DNA from: CAYLLN01 sp033762315
Lineage (GTDB): Bacteria > Planctomycetota > Planctomycetia > Pirellulales > Pirellulaceae
DNA length: 64,000 nt
NCBI GenBank assembly: GCA_033762315.1
Contig: JANRLS010000226.1
Span: 1 to 64,000, forward strand
Direction of reading: 5' to 3'
Positions 52,853 to 62,382 of this stretch are shown here, in pieces; the stretch's first letter is position 1, and every line of letters starts with the position of its first letter. The notes under the pieces were generated by a model, which was not told the DNA's origin, ran no database searches, and saw only the letters and a list, made by a program, of their open reading frames with translations. Made by a program: the position numbers and the translations under genes.

Positions 52853-55005
52853 AGGGGTCAGATCATCAAGCATCGGCGACGGCCCCGCTTCGCGCTGCCG
52901 CGAGGAAATCGATCTCGATCTGGTGCGTGGCGGGTTTTCTCGTCGTCGTTGCGGGAATTGCCCTTGCCGAATGGTGGTGGCCCTACTTCTTCAGTCAGGA
53001 CGATGTCCTAGTGGGCGAATTGCCCGCGATCCTGTGGCAGTGGCGGAATCTGTTGAAGGGGCTTTGGGTAACTTATAACCCCTACATCCTGCTTGGTGCG
53101 CCAGCGGGACACCTGGGGGGTGGCACGACCTATCCTCCGTCCTTCCTGGCTTACCTTTATGCCCGTTTCGTCCTCGGAAACGAGTTTGCCACGGCTGAAG
53201 TGCTGGCGGTTTTTCATTTGCTTGCCACGTATGGCGCGGTCTATCTGACCGTTCGCCGCCTGGATTGCGGCCCCATGCCGGCGGCCCTGGGGGGCGCGAC
53301 CGTCGCGCTCGGCGGTCCCACGCTCATTCTCGGTCGATGTTGGCATTCGTTCCTGCCGATCGGGCTCTACATGACCTTGCTTGTTTACCTGGTCATCCGG
53401 TTGCGCGAAGGACCAATCGGTTGGCGTTGGATGCTTGCCACGGGCTTGGTCGTGGGCCTGTTCTACCATGTCGGATTTCCGCAAACGTGGTTCTACGCGG
53501 TCGGATTCTTTTCCCTGGCGGTGGGTTGGTTAGCGCTGACCGGATCCGTGCCATTGGCCCGGGCCGCCGTGAGCTTGCCCGCGATCGGAATCGGGATTTC
53601 CCTCGCCTGGCCAGTTATCGCCATGCAAATGGCGGCAGCCAGAAACATGCAGCACATGGCCAGCTACGGAAACGGCGTGGGTTGGGATTTCGTGGGAATG
53701 TTGCTCCCGTTCCCCCTGTTTGGCGCGCCCAATCCGAACGGCTGGGGGAGCGTGTTTTGGGAGTATTCGGCGGAAATGTACTATTTCGGCACCGTCTTCG
53801 TGATTTTCTTCGCGGTGAGCTGCTGGCGAATGATGGCCACGGCGCTTCAGCGGCGACCGATCCCTGAATGGGGGGACAGTGTATGGACGATTGCGGCCCT
53901 GGTGGCGTTCTGGTTGGCACTAGGAACCGCGGGCGGCTTGTGGAATGTCGTCTCCAGCTTGCCGGTCGTGGGAGGCGTGAATAACCACCCCTTCCGATTG
54001 ATCCCGTTCATCGTGGTCTTCGTGGTGCTCTCCGGCGGGATGTCGCTGGAACGCTGGTTAGAAAACCAGCCGCGGCGACGGACGATCGAAATTGTGCTGG
54101 GGAGCTGCGGATTCCTGCTACTGCTGTACCACGTCACTTGCTGCAAAGGGGCCTTCTTTACCTACTTGTTCGCCCCATATCCGACTTTGCCGCGCGAGCT
54201 TGTCCAGCGAATCGTGGAAAACGACGGTCAGCCCATCCAACGCGTCGCGTCCATATCGCCGTTTCGCTGCGTGTCGCCGACCTACGGTCTGGCGCTCCCC
54301 CACAATCTGCCGACCATTTATGGCGTAGTTTCGACTCTCGGATACGATCCCGTCACGGAGCGCTCGCAAACTTGGCGAAACGCTCTGGAGGCCATGTCCG
54401 AGAATCCCGCGGAGGGGGCCCGAGCGTTCGGCATTCGCTGGTGCCTCATCCACCGCGCGTCGATCGAACCGCAGTTGTCTCCGAATCGAGTGGGACATAG
54501 CCTCGAGACCCTGATCGAACTCGCAACGCTGGCGAAATTCGTCAAACTGGATACCGCGGTGGAATTGGCCGAAGCCCCGGACATTATCCTGGCGGAGCTT
54601 CCCGGCGCGGCCCCCCTGGCCTTCGCTTCCAATCGGCCAGACTCCGCTTTGCCCCTCGAGCTTCACTGCCATGGAATCGACGTGGACACATGCAGCGTCT
54701 CACAGGCCAGCGAGGTAACGGTCGGTTTCCTGTGGTATCCGCAAATGCGGGCCTATGCCGACGGTAAACCGGTCGCCTGCCAACACGACTCCTGGAATCG
54801 CCTGCTGGTGGCGATTCCGGCCGGTTGCCGAAAATTGCAGTTGATTTGCGAGGTTCGGTGGTGGCCGCCCATCCTCCAGGCTGGCGCGATGTTGCTGGCG
54901 AGTCTGGGCGTTGCTTTCGCCATCTTGCGTTGGCAGCCGAGCGTGGACACGAATGCCAGCCAAGCTGGCCCGGCTAAAACTGGCCCGGCTTCGTCTGGCG
55001 TTTGA
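52849..55005 (+). CDS. Large polytopic membrane protein (YfhO-like candidate)
   Basis: A 718-residue protein with about 11-13 transmembrane helices (SIWCVAGFLVVVAGIALAEW, LMLLPFPLFGAP-type re-entrant loop near 290, TVFVIFFAVSCWRMM) and a C-terminal soluble part of about 230 residues. The organisation, including the loop FSQDDVLVGELPAILWQWRN early in the protein, resembles YfhO-type or GT-C membrane glycosyltransferases that modify teichoic-like or surface glycans. Its 3' end overlaps the convergent SDR gene by 32 nt. Confidence 0.75.
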   Translation: MKGSDHQASATAPLRAAARKSISIWCVAGFLVVVAGIALAEWWWPYFFSQDDVLVGELPAILWQWRNLLKGLWVTYNPYILLGAPAGHLGGGTTYPPSFLAYLYARFVLGNEFATAEVLAVFHLLATYGAVYLTVRRLDCGPMPAALGGATVALGGPTLILGRCWHSFLPIGLYMTLLVYLVIRLREGPIGWRWMLATGLVVGLFYHVGFPQTWFYAVGFFSLAVGWLALTGSVPLARAAVSLPAIGIGISLAWPVIAMQMAAARNMQHMASYGNGVGWDFVGMLLPFPLFGAPNPNGWGSVFWEYSAEMYYFGTVFVIFFAVSCWRMMATALQRRPIPEWGDSVWTIAALVAFWLALGTAGGLWNVVSSLPVVGGVNNHPFRLIPFIVVFVVLSGGMSLERWLENQPRRRTIEIVLGSCGFLLLLYHVTCCKGAFFTYLFAPYPTLPRELVQRIVENDGQPIQRVASISPFRCVSPTYGLALPHNLPTIYGVVSTLGYDPVTERSQTWRNALEAMSENPAEGARAFGIRWCLIHRASIEPQLSPNRVGHSLETLIELATLAKFVKLDTAVELAEAPDIILAELPGAAPLAFASNRPDSALPLELHCHGIDVDTCSVSQASEVTVGFLWYPQMRAYADGKPVACQHDSWNRLLVAIPAGCRKLQLICEVRWWPPILQAGAMLLASLGVAFAILRWQPSVDTNASQAGPAKTGPASSGV

Positions 55006-55774
55006 CGCGCAGGCCGTAGGCGTTGTGCAAAAGCCCGCCATCGACGACGAGCGTGGTGCCGGTGACGAACGAGGCGTCGTCGCCGGCGAGCCAGGCGATC
55101 GCGCGGGCGATTTCTTCCGGCCGGCCAAAACGGCCAAGTGGAGTGTGGTCGAGGCAATCGGCGATCAGCTCGCGGAGCGCGTCGGGCGGCCCCAGATCGG
55201 CACTCAGCTGGGTATCGATCGCCCCCGGCCGCACCGCCACGACCCGGATGCCGCGCGGTCCATAGAGGGCCGCCAGCTCGTAGGTCAAGGCGTCGAGCGC
55301 TCCCTTCACCGCCACGTAGGCCGCCGCCTGGCCATCGCACTGCTCGCTGCGGATGCTGGAGATGTTGATGATGACGCCGCTCCCCTGCCGTTCCATTGCC
55401 TCGGCCGACCACTTGGCCAAAAAGGCCGGCGCGGTGAGCGAGATTCGCAGCGTCTTTTCCCAGGTTGCCAGGTCGGTCTCGCGCAGCGTTTGCACCTGGC
55501 GCCAAGCGGCATTGTTGACGAGCACGTCGAGCCGCCCAAACTGCCGCACCGTCCGTGAGATTGCCGCCTGGGCCGCGTCGAGATCAGCCAAATCGCACGG
55601 ACAAATCAGAACTTCGACCCCGCGCCGGCGGCAATCGTCGGCCACATCGGCGAGCGATTCGGCCAGCAAATCGACGAGCGCCAGCCGATAGCCGCGATTC
55701 GCCAATTCGCGGGCGGTTGCCGCTCCAATGCCACGGGCCGCGCCGGTGATGAATGCGACGGGGGGATCGGCCAT
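54974..55774 (-). CDS. Short-chain dehydrogenase/reductase
   Basis: A 266-residue classical SDR. It has TGAARGIGAATARELANRGY with an Asp (LVDLLAES) suggesting NAD preference, NNAAWRQVQTL, NISSIRSEQ and AYVAVKGALDALTYELA (Tyr, Lys), with the FabG-like tail TGTTLVVDGGL. The last 12 residues (LRVKRQTKPGQF) come from the overlap with the convergent membrane gene. Substrate unknown. It faces a divergent sialidase-like gene 119 nt away. Confidence 0.88.
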   Translation of the reverse strand: MADPPVAFITGAARGIGAATARELANRGYRLALVDLLAESLADVADDCRRRGVEVLICPCDLADLDAAQAAISRTVRQFGRLDVLVNNAAWRQVQTLRETDLATWEKTLRISLTAPAFLAKWSAEAMERQGSGVIINISSIRSEQCDGQAAAYVAVKGALDALTYELAALYGPRGIRVVAVRPGAIDTQLSADLGPPDALRELIADCLDHTPLGRFGRPEEIARAIAWLAGDDASFVTGTTLVVDGGLLHNAYGLRVKRQTKPGQF

Positions 55775-55893
55775 GTCGGCACCTGGTCAGGTTGCGGGCG
55801 GGAAGGTTCGGAGTACATTCACGCAGGCGGTAATCGCCGCTGGCACCCGAGGTGTCAGCCGATAGCCGGTAAACAATCTTCGGCGGGGCTTCC

Positions 55894-58227
55894 ATGATAC
55901 CGCGTTCTTTCTGGTTGGGTTCATTGCTGCTTGCGGGTTCACTGACAGTTGCCGCCGAGCCAGGCAGCGAGCTCGATCTTGCCTTGGAGCCGCCGGAGAT
56001 CAACACCGCGCCCGGCCCCGAGTATTCGGATTCGCAGCGCGACTATGCCATGACCATCGGCATCGAGCGGACGCCGCGCGGCCGTCTGTGGGCCGCCTGG
56101 GTCGCTGGCGGCGATAGCGACAAGGGCTACTTCGTGGCCGCCATCAGCGACGACGACGGCCAAACCTGGAGCCCACCACGTCTAGTGATCGATCCTCCCG
56201 AAGCGCCGTCGGGCCTGCGCCGCCGCATCTTGGTCGGCAATTTGTGGACCGATCCGACTGGTCGGCTGTGGCTCTTTTTCGATCAGTCGCTGGGGTATTT
56301 CGACGGCCGAGCGGGCAACTGGGCGATTACCTGCGATAACCCCGATGCCGAGCGGCCCGCGTGGTCGGCCCCGCGGCGAATTGCCCACGGAGCGACCCTC
56401 AACAAGCCGACCGTGCTCACGGGCGGCGAGTGGCTGTTGCCCGTGTCGCTATGGCAGCGCGACCGCATTCGACCCGCCGAGCTGAAGGAATCCCACCACG
56501 ATCTCGACGGGCTCCGGATGGCGAGCGTTTATATTTCCGCCGACAAGGGAGCCACCTGGACGCGCCGCGGAGGCGTGCGGTTTCCCCGGTTCGACTTTGA
56601 CGAGCATAGCATCGTCGAGCTGGGCGACGGCCGGCTCTGGATGCTGGCCCGCACGCTCGATGGCATCGCCGAGAGTTTTTCCGGCGATCGCGGCCGAACC
56701 TGGAGCGAGCCGCGCATCGCCCTGCCGCACATTAATGCCCGCTTCTTTCTCCGCCGCCTCGCTTCGGGAAGAATCTTGCTGGTGAAGCATGGCGGGATCG
56801 ACGAACGCACCAAAGGCCGGTCGCACCTCACCGCCTTCCTTTCGGTCGACGAAGGCACCGCGTGGCAAGGAGGCCTGGTGCTTGACGAGCGAACGGGCGT
56901 TTCCTACCCCGATGGCTTGCAAGCACCGGACGGAAGGATTTTCGTGTCTTACGACCGAAACCGGGCTGCCGACCGCGAAATCCTGCTTGCTCAATTCACC
57001 GAGGACGACATCCTCGCCGGAAAAATCGTGACCGAAGGTTCGCGCCTGCAAAAGGTCATCAGCAAAGCAACGGGGCCGAAGATCGAGCCGAAAGCCGTTG
57101 CCAGTACGCCGGTTAATCCTTGGCTGCGGCAGGCGGAGCTCGACGCCCAGCACGACCGGACCTCGATTCCGTACGACGGCGTGTCGCCCAACAAGCTGGT
57201 TTGCGATACGACGCTCCGCGTCTTGCCTGATGGCTCGTGGGCACTTTTTCTGCTGGCGGGGGACGATTTCGAGCCCTCGCCGAAAAACTACATCGGCCTC
57301 ACCCGTAGCCAGGACGAAGGGCGGACCTGGTCGCCACTGATGCCGGTCGAAATCGGCATGCCGCGGGAAGGGAAAACCGCCGGCCAGGGCCCGACGGAAC
57401 TGCTGGTGCGCGGCGAGCGTTGCACGCTCTTCTTCTCGACTCATTCGCAAACTTGGGGACGCGATTGGCAATCGTGGCTGATGCACAGCGACGACAATTG
57501 CCGCACCTGGACCAAAGCCGAGCCGGTGCCTGGCCGGCTGGCGAAGTTCACCTTTATCCGCAATCACATTGTCACCAAGGACGGCCGGATATTGCTTCCC
57601 TTCCAGCATTATCTGGGCCCTGGTCCCGAAGTGCCGCCGCCTCCCGCCGACGAGAAACCGTGGCACGTTTCGCTCCGCCACTATGTCAGCAATCCGCGAA
57701 ATGGGGTGCTCATCAGCCGCGACGGCGGCAAGTCGTGGAGCGAACATGGCGACATTCGCCTGACGAGCGACGACCGTTATCACGGCTGGGCCGAGAACAA
57801 CCTGGCGGAACTGGCCGACGGGCGCATCGCGATGATCATTCGCGGCGACCGGCTGGGGGGCGTGCTCTACTATGCGGAATCGCGCGATGGGGGGCGAACC
57901 TGGCCTGCGTTTGCGACGAAGACCGACATTCCCAATCCCGGCTCGAAGGCGACGCTTTATCCGCTGGGGGGAGACGTGGTGGCGCTGCTTCATAATCCGA
58001 ATCCCGCCCATCGCAGTCCCCTCGCCCTCTGGATCAGTTTTGATGGGCTGAAGACGTGGCCCTACCGCCGCGTCCTCGTCGCCCAATCGAGCGACGGTCC
58101 GAAGGGGAGGCTCAACTATCCCGATGGCTTTGTCAGCGCCGACAAGCAGTGGCTGCACTTCGCCTATGACGACAACCGCCACCGGGCCGGGCATTACAGC
58201 GCGAAGCTCCCGCCGCTGCCGAAATGA
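55894..58227 (+). CDS. Secreted double sialidase-like (BNR repeat) protein
   Basis: A 777-residue exported protein with a signal peptide (FWLGSLLLAGSLTVAA). It contains two sialidase-like six-bladed propellers, roughly residues 45-385 and 415-777. Asp-box-like motifs are SDDDGQTWS, SADKGATWT, SGDRGRTWS, SQDEGRTWS, SRDGGKSWS and SRDGGRTWP. The arginine triad and nucleophilic tyrosine of true sialidases cannot be confirmed by eye, so exo-glycosidase activity on other sugars is also possible. It is divergent from the SDR. Confidence 0.85.
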   Translation: MIPRSFWLGSLLLAGSLTVAAEPGSELDLALEPPEINTAPGPEYSDSQRDYAMTIGIERTPRGRLWAAWVAGGDSDKGYFVAAISDDDGQTWSPPRLVIDPPEAPSGLRRRILVGNLWTDPTGRLWLFFDQSLGYFDGRAGNWAITCDNPDAERPAWSAPRRIAHGATLNKPTVLTGGEWLLPVSLWQRDRIRPAELKESHHDLDGLRMASVYISADKGATWTRRGGVRFPRFDFDEHSIVELGDGRLWMLARTLDGIAESFSGDRGRTWSEPRIALPHINARFFLRRLASGRILLVKHGGIDERTKGRSHLTAFLSVDEGTAWQGGLVLDERTGVSYPDGLQAPDGRIFVSYDRNRAADREILLAQFTEDDILAGKIVTEGSRLQKVISKATGPKIEPKAVASTPVNPWLRQAELDAQHDRTSIPYDGVSPNKLVCDTTLRVLPDGSWALFLLAGDDFEPSPKNYIGLTRSQDEGRTWSPLMPVEIGMPREGKTAGQGPTELLVRGERCTLFFSTHSQTWGRDWQSWLMHSDDNCRTWTKAEPVPGRLAKFTFIRNHIVTKDGRILLPFQHYLGPGPEVPPPPADEKPWHVSLRHYVSNPRNGVLISRDGGKSWSEHGDIRLTSDDRYHGWAENNLAELADGRIAMIIRGDRLGGVLYYAESRDGGRTWPAFATKTDIPNPGSKATLYPLGGDVVALLHNPNPAHRSPLALWISFDGLKTWPYRRVLVAQSSDGPKGRLNYPDGFVSADKQWLHFAYDDNRHRAGHYSAKLPPLPK

Positions 58228-58331
58228 TCTGGCGGGCTGATCGCCCGTGGTTCTGATCGTTCGCGAACCGCCAATCGGACCGCTATAGTAAATGCCTTCC
58301 CGCCGCTGCCCCTCCACTCGCGAGTTTTGCC

Positions 58332-60677
58332 ATGCTTCGCCGGACACTCTGGCTTGCCTTTGCCGCGCTGCTTTCCGCTACCACGCTCGCGGCGACTCGC
58401 GCCGCCGAGCCGGACCTGATCTCGGTCGTCAAAATTTGGGATGCGGGGCAGCATAACGCCTTCACCGACCTGATTCGCTGGCGCGATCATTGGTTCTGCA
58501 CGTTTCGCGAAGCGGAGGGGCATGTGGGTGGCGATGGGCAGATTCGCGTGCTCGTTTCGAACGATGGGCAAAAATGGGAATCGGCCGCGCTGCTTGGCGA
58601 GCAGGGTATCGACCTTCGCGATCCCAAGCTCTCGACCACTCCCGACGACCGCTTGATGATTGTCGCCGGCGGCTCGGTGTATGAAGGGAAAACGCTCAAG
58701 GGTCGCCAGCCGCGAGTGATCTTTTCGACCGACGGCCGCCAGTGGACCGCGCCGCAGCGAGTGCTGTCCGAGGGAGATTGGCTGTGGCGAGTCACCTGGC
58801 ATGGCGGTACGGCTTGGGGTGTCGCTTACGACGCCTCGCAGCGCGGCACGGCAGCCGCTCAGGAGGCCGCCAAGACCGGGGTCGCCCCGCTTGGCCCCGC
58901 TGATTGGAAGCTCAAACTCGTCGCCAGCGGCGATGGGACCAAATTCGATGTGGTCCAGCATCTCGATGTTCCCGGTCATCCGAACGAAACGACCCTCCGC
59001 TTTCTTTCGGATGGCGAAATGGTTGCACTCGTTCGCCGCGAGGGAGGGAGCACCTTCGGCTGGATCGGCCGGAGCCAGCCCCCGTATGTCGCTTGGAAAT
59101 GGACCGAAACCAAGCATCGTTTCGGCGGGCCGAATTTCATCCGCCTTCCCGATGGCTCGCTGTGGGCTGCCGGTCGCAGCTATCCGGGGGGGGCGAAAAC
59201 TATTCTCGCCCGCATGACCGCCGACGGAACCTACGAGCCGGCCCTCACCTTTCCTAGCGGCGGAGACACGAGCTATCCCGGCCTGGTGTGGCACGACGGT
59301 CGGTTGTGGATGAGCTACTACTCGTCGCACGAGGGGAAGACATCGATTTACCTTGCCACAATCAAAGTGCCACTGGTCGCCGAAGACATCGGCACGCGGC
59401 TGGAGCCGGTCGTCGATGGCCACTTGCTCGACCGGACGAGTGGCTCGACGAGGCTCGTTCCGCAAAAGCCGCAGCCGCGCGAGCTGGTGCTGACCGCCGA
59501 TAAGCCGTGGGAAGGGAACACCAGCGCTTATTTCACGATCCTGCAAGATGGCGATAAGCTGCGCATGTACTATCGCGGCTCGCACTACGACGAAGAGACC
59601 AAGAAATCGGCCCACCCCGAAGTCGCCTGCTATGCCGAAAGTACTGATGGCATTCACTGGACGAAGCCGGAACTGGGCCTCGTCGAATATGAGGGCTCGA
59701 AGCAAAACAACATCGTCTGGAATGGCCCGGGCGCTCACAACTTCACGCCATTCCTTGATACCAACCCCCAGTGCTCGCCCGAATCGCGTTACAAGGCCTT
59801 GGCTAGCGCTAAGCCCGGCCTATTCGCCTTCCAATCGGCCGATGGGCTGCGCTGGCGATTGATGTCCGATAAGCCAGTGATTACCAAGGGAGCGTTTGAC
59901 TCGCAAAATCTGGCTTTTTGGGATCCGCACCTGAGCAAGTATCGCGAATTCCACCGCACGTTCCGAAAAATTCGGGACATTCAAACCGGCATGTCGGACG
60001 ACTTCCTAGCCTGGACCGAGCCGAAGTTCCTCGACTATCCCGGCGCGACACCCGAGCATCTCTATACCAACGCGATCCGCAACTATCCCGGCGCGCCGCA
60101 CATTCTGATTGGCTTTCCGACCCGCTTTTCTCCCGCCGGGCAGCAGGTCGAGCCGATCTTCATGGCTAGCCGCGACGGGTCCACGTTCCGGCGCTACGGC
60201 GAGGCGATCATTCCGAAAGATGCTACCCCCGACCGGGCCGGCAATCGCAGCAACTACATGGCTTGGGGCCTCTTGACCGGCGAGCGAGAATGGTCGGTCT
60301 ATGGCACCGAAGCCTATTACACCGGCCCCGCCAGCCGGTTGCGGCGGTTCACGTATCGCCCGCACGGCCTCGTCGCCCTGACGGCCAAGGGAGAGCCGGG
60401 CGAGGCGCTGACGCGACCTCTCACCTTCGCCGGACGCCGGCTGGTGCTGAACTATCGCACGGCAGAAAAGGGGTCGATTCGCGTCGAACTGCAAGACTCC
60501 GCCGGCCAGCCGCTCGCCGCATTTGCCGCCGAGAAGTGCCAGCCGCTGACAGGGGATGCACTCGCCGCGACGGTCGCATGGAACGGTGACGCGGACCTCG
60601 GCTCGCTGGCGGGCCAGCCGGTGCGGATTCGATTTGTGCTGCAGGACGCGGAGCTATTTTCGCTGCGGTTTGAATGA
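58332..60677 (+). CDS. Secreted two-propeller glycosidase-like protein
   Basis: A 781-residue exported protein with a signal peptide (LWLAFAALLSATTLAATRA). The N-terminal half (about 30-345) is a sialidase-like propeller (HNAFTDLIRWRDHWFCTFRE, then RVLVSNDGQKWES). The C-terminal half (about 380-660) resembles GH32/GH43-type or DUF-type five-bladed propellers (YFTILQDGDKLRMYYRGSHY, CYAESTDGIHWTKPELGLVE), with a final beta domain (LRRFTYRPHGLVALTAKGE to the end). The substrate is unknown. It lies 104 nt after the double sialidase-like gene. Confidence 0.82.
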   Translation: MLRRTLWLAFAALLSATTLAATRAAEPDLISVVKIWDAGQHNAFTDLIRWRDHWFCTFREAEGHVGGDGQIRVLVSNDGQKWESAALLGEQGIDLRDPKLSTTPDDRLMIVAGGSVYEGKTLKGRQPRVIFSTDGRQWTAPQRVLSEGDWLWRVTWHGGTAWGVAYDASQRGTAAAQEAAKTGVAPLGPADWKLKLVASGDGTKFDVVQHLDVPGHPNETTLRFLSDGEMVALVRREGGSTFGWIGRSQPPYVAWKWTETKHRFGGPNFIRLPDGSLWAAGRSYPGGAKTILARMTADGTYEPALTFPSGGDTSYPGLVWHDGRLWMSYYSSHEGKTSIYLATIKVPLVAEDIGTRLEPVVDGHLLDRTSGSTRLVPQKPQPRELVLTADKPWEGNTSAYFTILQDGDKLRMYYRGSHYDEETKKSAHPEVACYAESTDGIHWTKPELGLVEYEGSKQNNIVWNGPGAHNFTPFLDTNPQCSPESRYKALASAKPGLFAFQSADGLRWRLMSDKPVITKGAFDSQNLAFWDPHLSKYREFHRTFRKIRDIQTGMSDDFLAWTEPKFLDYPGATPEHLYTNAIRNYPGAPHILIGFPTRFSPAGQQVEPIFMASRDGSTFRRYGEAIIPKDATPDRAGNRSNYMAWGLLTGEREWSVYGTEAYYTGPASRLRRFTYRPHGLVALTAKGEPGEALTRPLTFAGRRLVLNYRTAEKGSIRVELQDSAGQPLAAFAAEKCQPLTGDALAATVAWNGDADLGSLAGQPVRIRFVLQDAELFSLRFE

Positions 60678-60698
60678 ACAGGGCTCGGCGGTGCTGCG

Positions 60699-61304
60699 AT
60701 GCTGCGAAACACATGGGGCGGAGCGGCGATGTTGTTGCTGGTTCTGGCTGGCAGCCTGACGCGCGCGGCCGAATCGCGGCGCAAATACGAAGCAGGGCCC
60801 CTCCGCGCCGAGGACTTCGCCGCCGAGCCACCCAAGTCCGCCGGCCGAGCGGCCAACACCGTCACCGAGCTGCGCTACGAGTATCGCTATCGCTACTCAA
60901 CCGGCGAGAAATCGGTCCAAATTGCCCTCGAAAGCATCGAGATTCACGCCTACATTCGCCGCGATGCCTCGTGGAACCGGACCCCCGACGATCGCGCGCT
61001 GCTCGACCACGAGCAGGGTCATGCCGACATCGCGCAGATTCAATGCCTGCAAGCGCGGCGCGCCTTCGCGGAGAAAATCCGCCGTGGTTTTCAGGTCGAG
61101 GCGGCGACGCGGGCCGAGGGGATTCAGGCGCTCGAACGAGTCATCCAGCGTGAAATGAGTTCCTTCGAAGAGGCCGGCCGCGCCGCCGATGCCGAGTACG
61201 ACCGCGCCACCGAGCACGGCCTTGGCGGCCAGCAGGCCGAATGGCGTCGCGTGCAGCGAGAAACGCTGCGCAATTTGCAGGAAGAGGGTGAGAAGCCGAA
61301 GTAA
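60699..61304 (+). CDS. DUF922-like protein with HEQGH motif
   Basis: A 201-residue exported protein with a short signal-like start (AMLLLVLAGSLTRAAES). It has YEYRYRYSTGEKSVQIALES followed by a helix carrying HEQGH (residues 104-108) in LLDHEQGHADIAQIQ, a zinc-protease-like HExxH as in the DUF922 family. A long charged helix follows (ERVIQREMSSFEEAGRAADA). The start at 60699 is used; an internal ATG at 60729 would also give a signal peptide. Activity is unproven. Confidence 0.7.
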   Translation: MLRNTWGGAAMLLLVLAGSLTRAAESRRKYEAGPLRAEDFAAEPPKSAGRAANTVTELRYEYRYRYSTGEKSVQIALESIEIHAYIRRDASWNRTPDDRALLDHEQGHADIAQIQCLQARRAFAEKIRRGFQVEAATRAEGIQALERVIQREMSSFEEAGRAADAEYDRATEHGLGGQQAEWRRVQRETLRNLQEEGEKPK

Positions 61305-61461
61305 ACTGAGTGCCGGTAGCTCCTCCCTTGGCGAGCCTCGCGCGCGAACAATACTCGTGGGAAGATCAAGAAATCGATCCGAACCGGCTCAATTTGTCGG
61401 TGTCCTATTCCTTCAGCAACGTACGGCATCCTGATCATTACTTTTCTGGAAGGACTTTTTC

Positions 61462-62199
61462 ATGCCCAAGCTCAATCAGATTATCGCCATTCAGAATGGC
61501 AAGAAGACTCAAGTCAAGGAATCGTTGACGCAAGCCTATCATCAGCTACAGAAGCCTGATTTGCTGGCCGGAATCTCGCGCACCTACAAACCCAAGGAGG
61601 AAGGGGGCGAAACGCAGCCGCCGGAGAGCAAGCTCGTTCAGATCAAGGTCAAGGAGATTGTGGAGCGCGTGTCGCGAGATTTGACCGACTTGTTTGATGT
61701 CGTCGCGACTCAGGATTGGGCGAATTGCCAGGCCAAAGCAGACGTTCAAGTCGATGGCCGCACGATCGTGAGTGGCGTGCCGGTCACTTACTTGCTCTTC
61801 ATCGAGAAACAACTCGTCGATTTGCACACGTTCGTGGATAAACTGCCGGTGCTCGATCCAGGCGAGCAATGGTCATTTAACCAAGCGCAGGATTGCTTTG
61901 CTTCCGAGCCGTTTCAGACAAGCCGCACCAAGAAGGTTCCCAAAAGCCACGTCAAATACGAAGCGACGGAAGAGCACCCGGCGCAGGTCGAAATGTATTT
62001 CGAGGATGTCACTGTCGGCACTTGGACAACCGTGAAGTATAGCGGTGCGATCCCCGCCGCCGAGCGAAATCAGCTGCTGGAGCGCGTGCGCAAACTGGCG
62101 GATGCGGTCAAGGCGGCCCGCGAGGAGGCCAACTGCTGCGAAGTTGAGCGACGGAAAGTGGCGGAGTCGATACTCGGCTACATTTTCCGCGGATTGTGA
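61462..62199 (+). CDS. Uncharacterised conserved protein upstream of permuted tRNA-like RNAs
   Basis: A 245-residue soluble, charged protein starting MPKLNQIIAIQNGKKTQV, with segments LTDLFDVVATQDWANCQAKA, VDGRTIVSGVPVTYLLFIEK, LVDLHTFVDKLPVLDPGEQW and VTVGTWTTVKYSGAIPA, and a basic C-terminal helix. It resembles, from memory, the family called DUF7873; that assignment is not verifiable here. A GGAAGGAC Shine-Dalgarno lies 9 nt upstream. No enzyme motif is clear. It is followed after about 50 nt by two tRNA-like elements and then a terminator, so one transcript could contain all three; a role in making or using those RNAs is inference. Confidence 0.7.
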   Translation: MPKLNQIIAIQNGKKTQVKESLTQAYHQLQKPDLLAGISRTYKPKEEGGETQPPESKLVQIKVKEIVERVSRDLTDLFDVVATQDWANCQAKADVQVDGRTIVSGVPVTYLLFIEKQLVDLHTFVDKLPVLDPGEQWSFNQAQDCFASEPFQTSRTKKVPKSHVKYEATEEHPAQVEMYFEDVTVGTWTTVKYSGAIPAAERNQLLERVRKLADAVKAAREEANCCEVERRKVAESILGYIFRGL

Positions 62200-62248
62200 A
62201 TTACGATGGAAGAGGAGTGCAGTCTGAGCATTAGCAGCAGATTGAATA

Positions 62249-62326
62249 GTCCGTCAGTGAAGGTGCAATTCCTTCTCCCGCCACTCCCCATCAATGGCGG
62301 GATAGCCCAATTAGCAGAGGCAGGAC
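62249..62326 (+). ncRNA. Permuted tRNA-like element 1
   Basis: Parts in order along the strand: anticodon-stem 3' strand GTCC (62249-62252), 6-nt variable segment, T-arm GAAGG-TGCAATT-CCTTC (62259-62275), acceptor 3' strand TCCCGCC (62276-62282), a 13-nt linker, acceptor 5' strand GGCGGGA (62296-62302), TA, D-arm GCCC...GGC (62305-62321), A, and anticodon-stem 5' strand GGAC (62323-62326). Acceptor pairing is 7 of 7. The T-loop differs from the TTCAA consensus at one of the first five positions. The D-stem and anticodon stem are weaker (3-4 bp). The order is circularly permuted relative to a normal tRNA. Confidence 0.6.
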
Positions 62327-62382
62327 GTCAGCAGCAGGCTATTACTCCAGGCCAAGCATTCGTGCTGATCGCCGGATCGAGG

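Noticed and set aside
56449..58347. 632-codon minus-strand open frame over the sialidase-like gene
   Set aside because: Antisense to a clear secreted protein; codon composition is that of a shadow.
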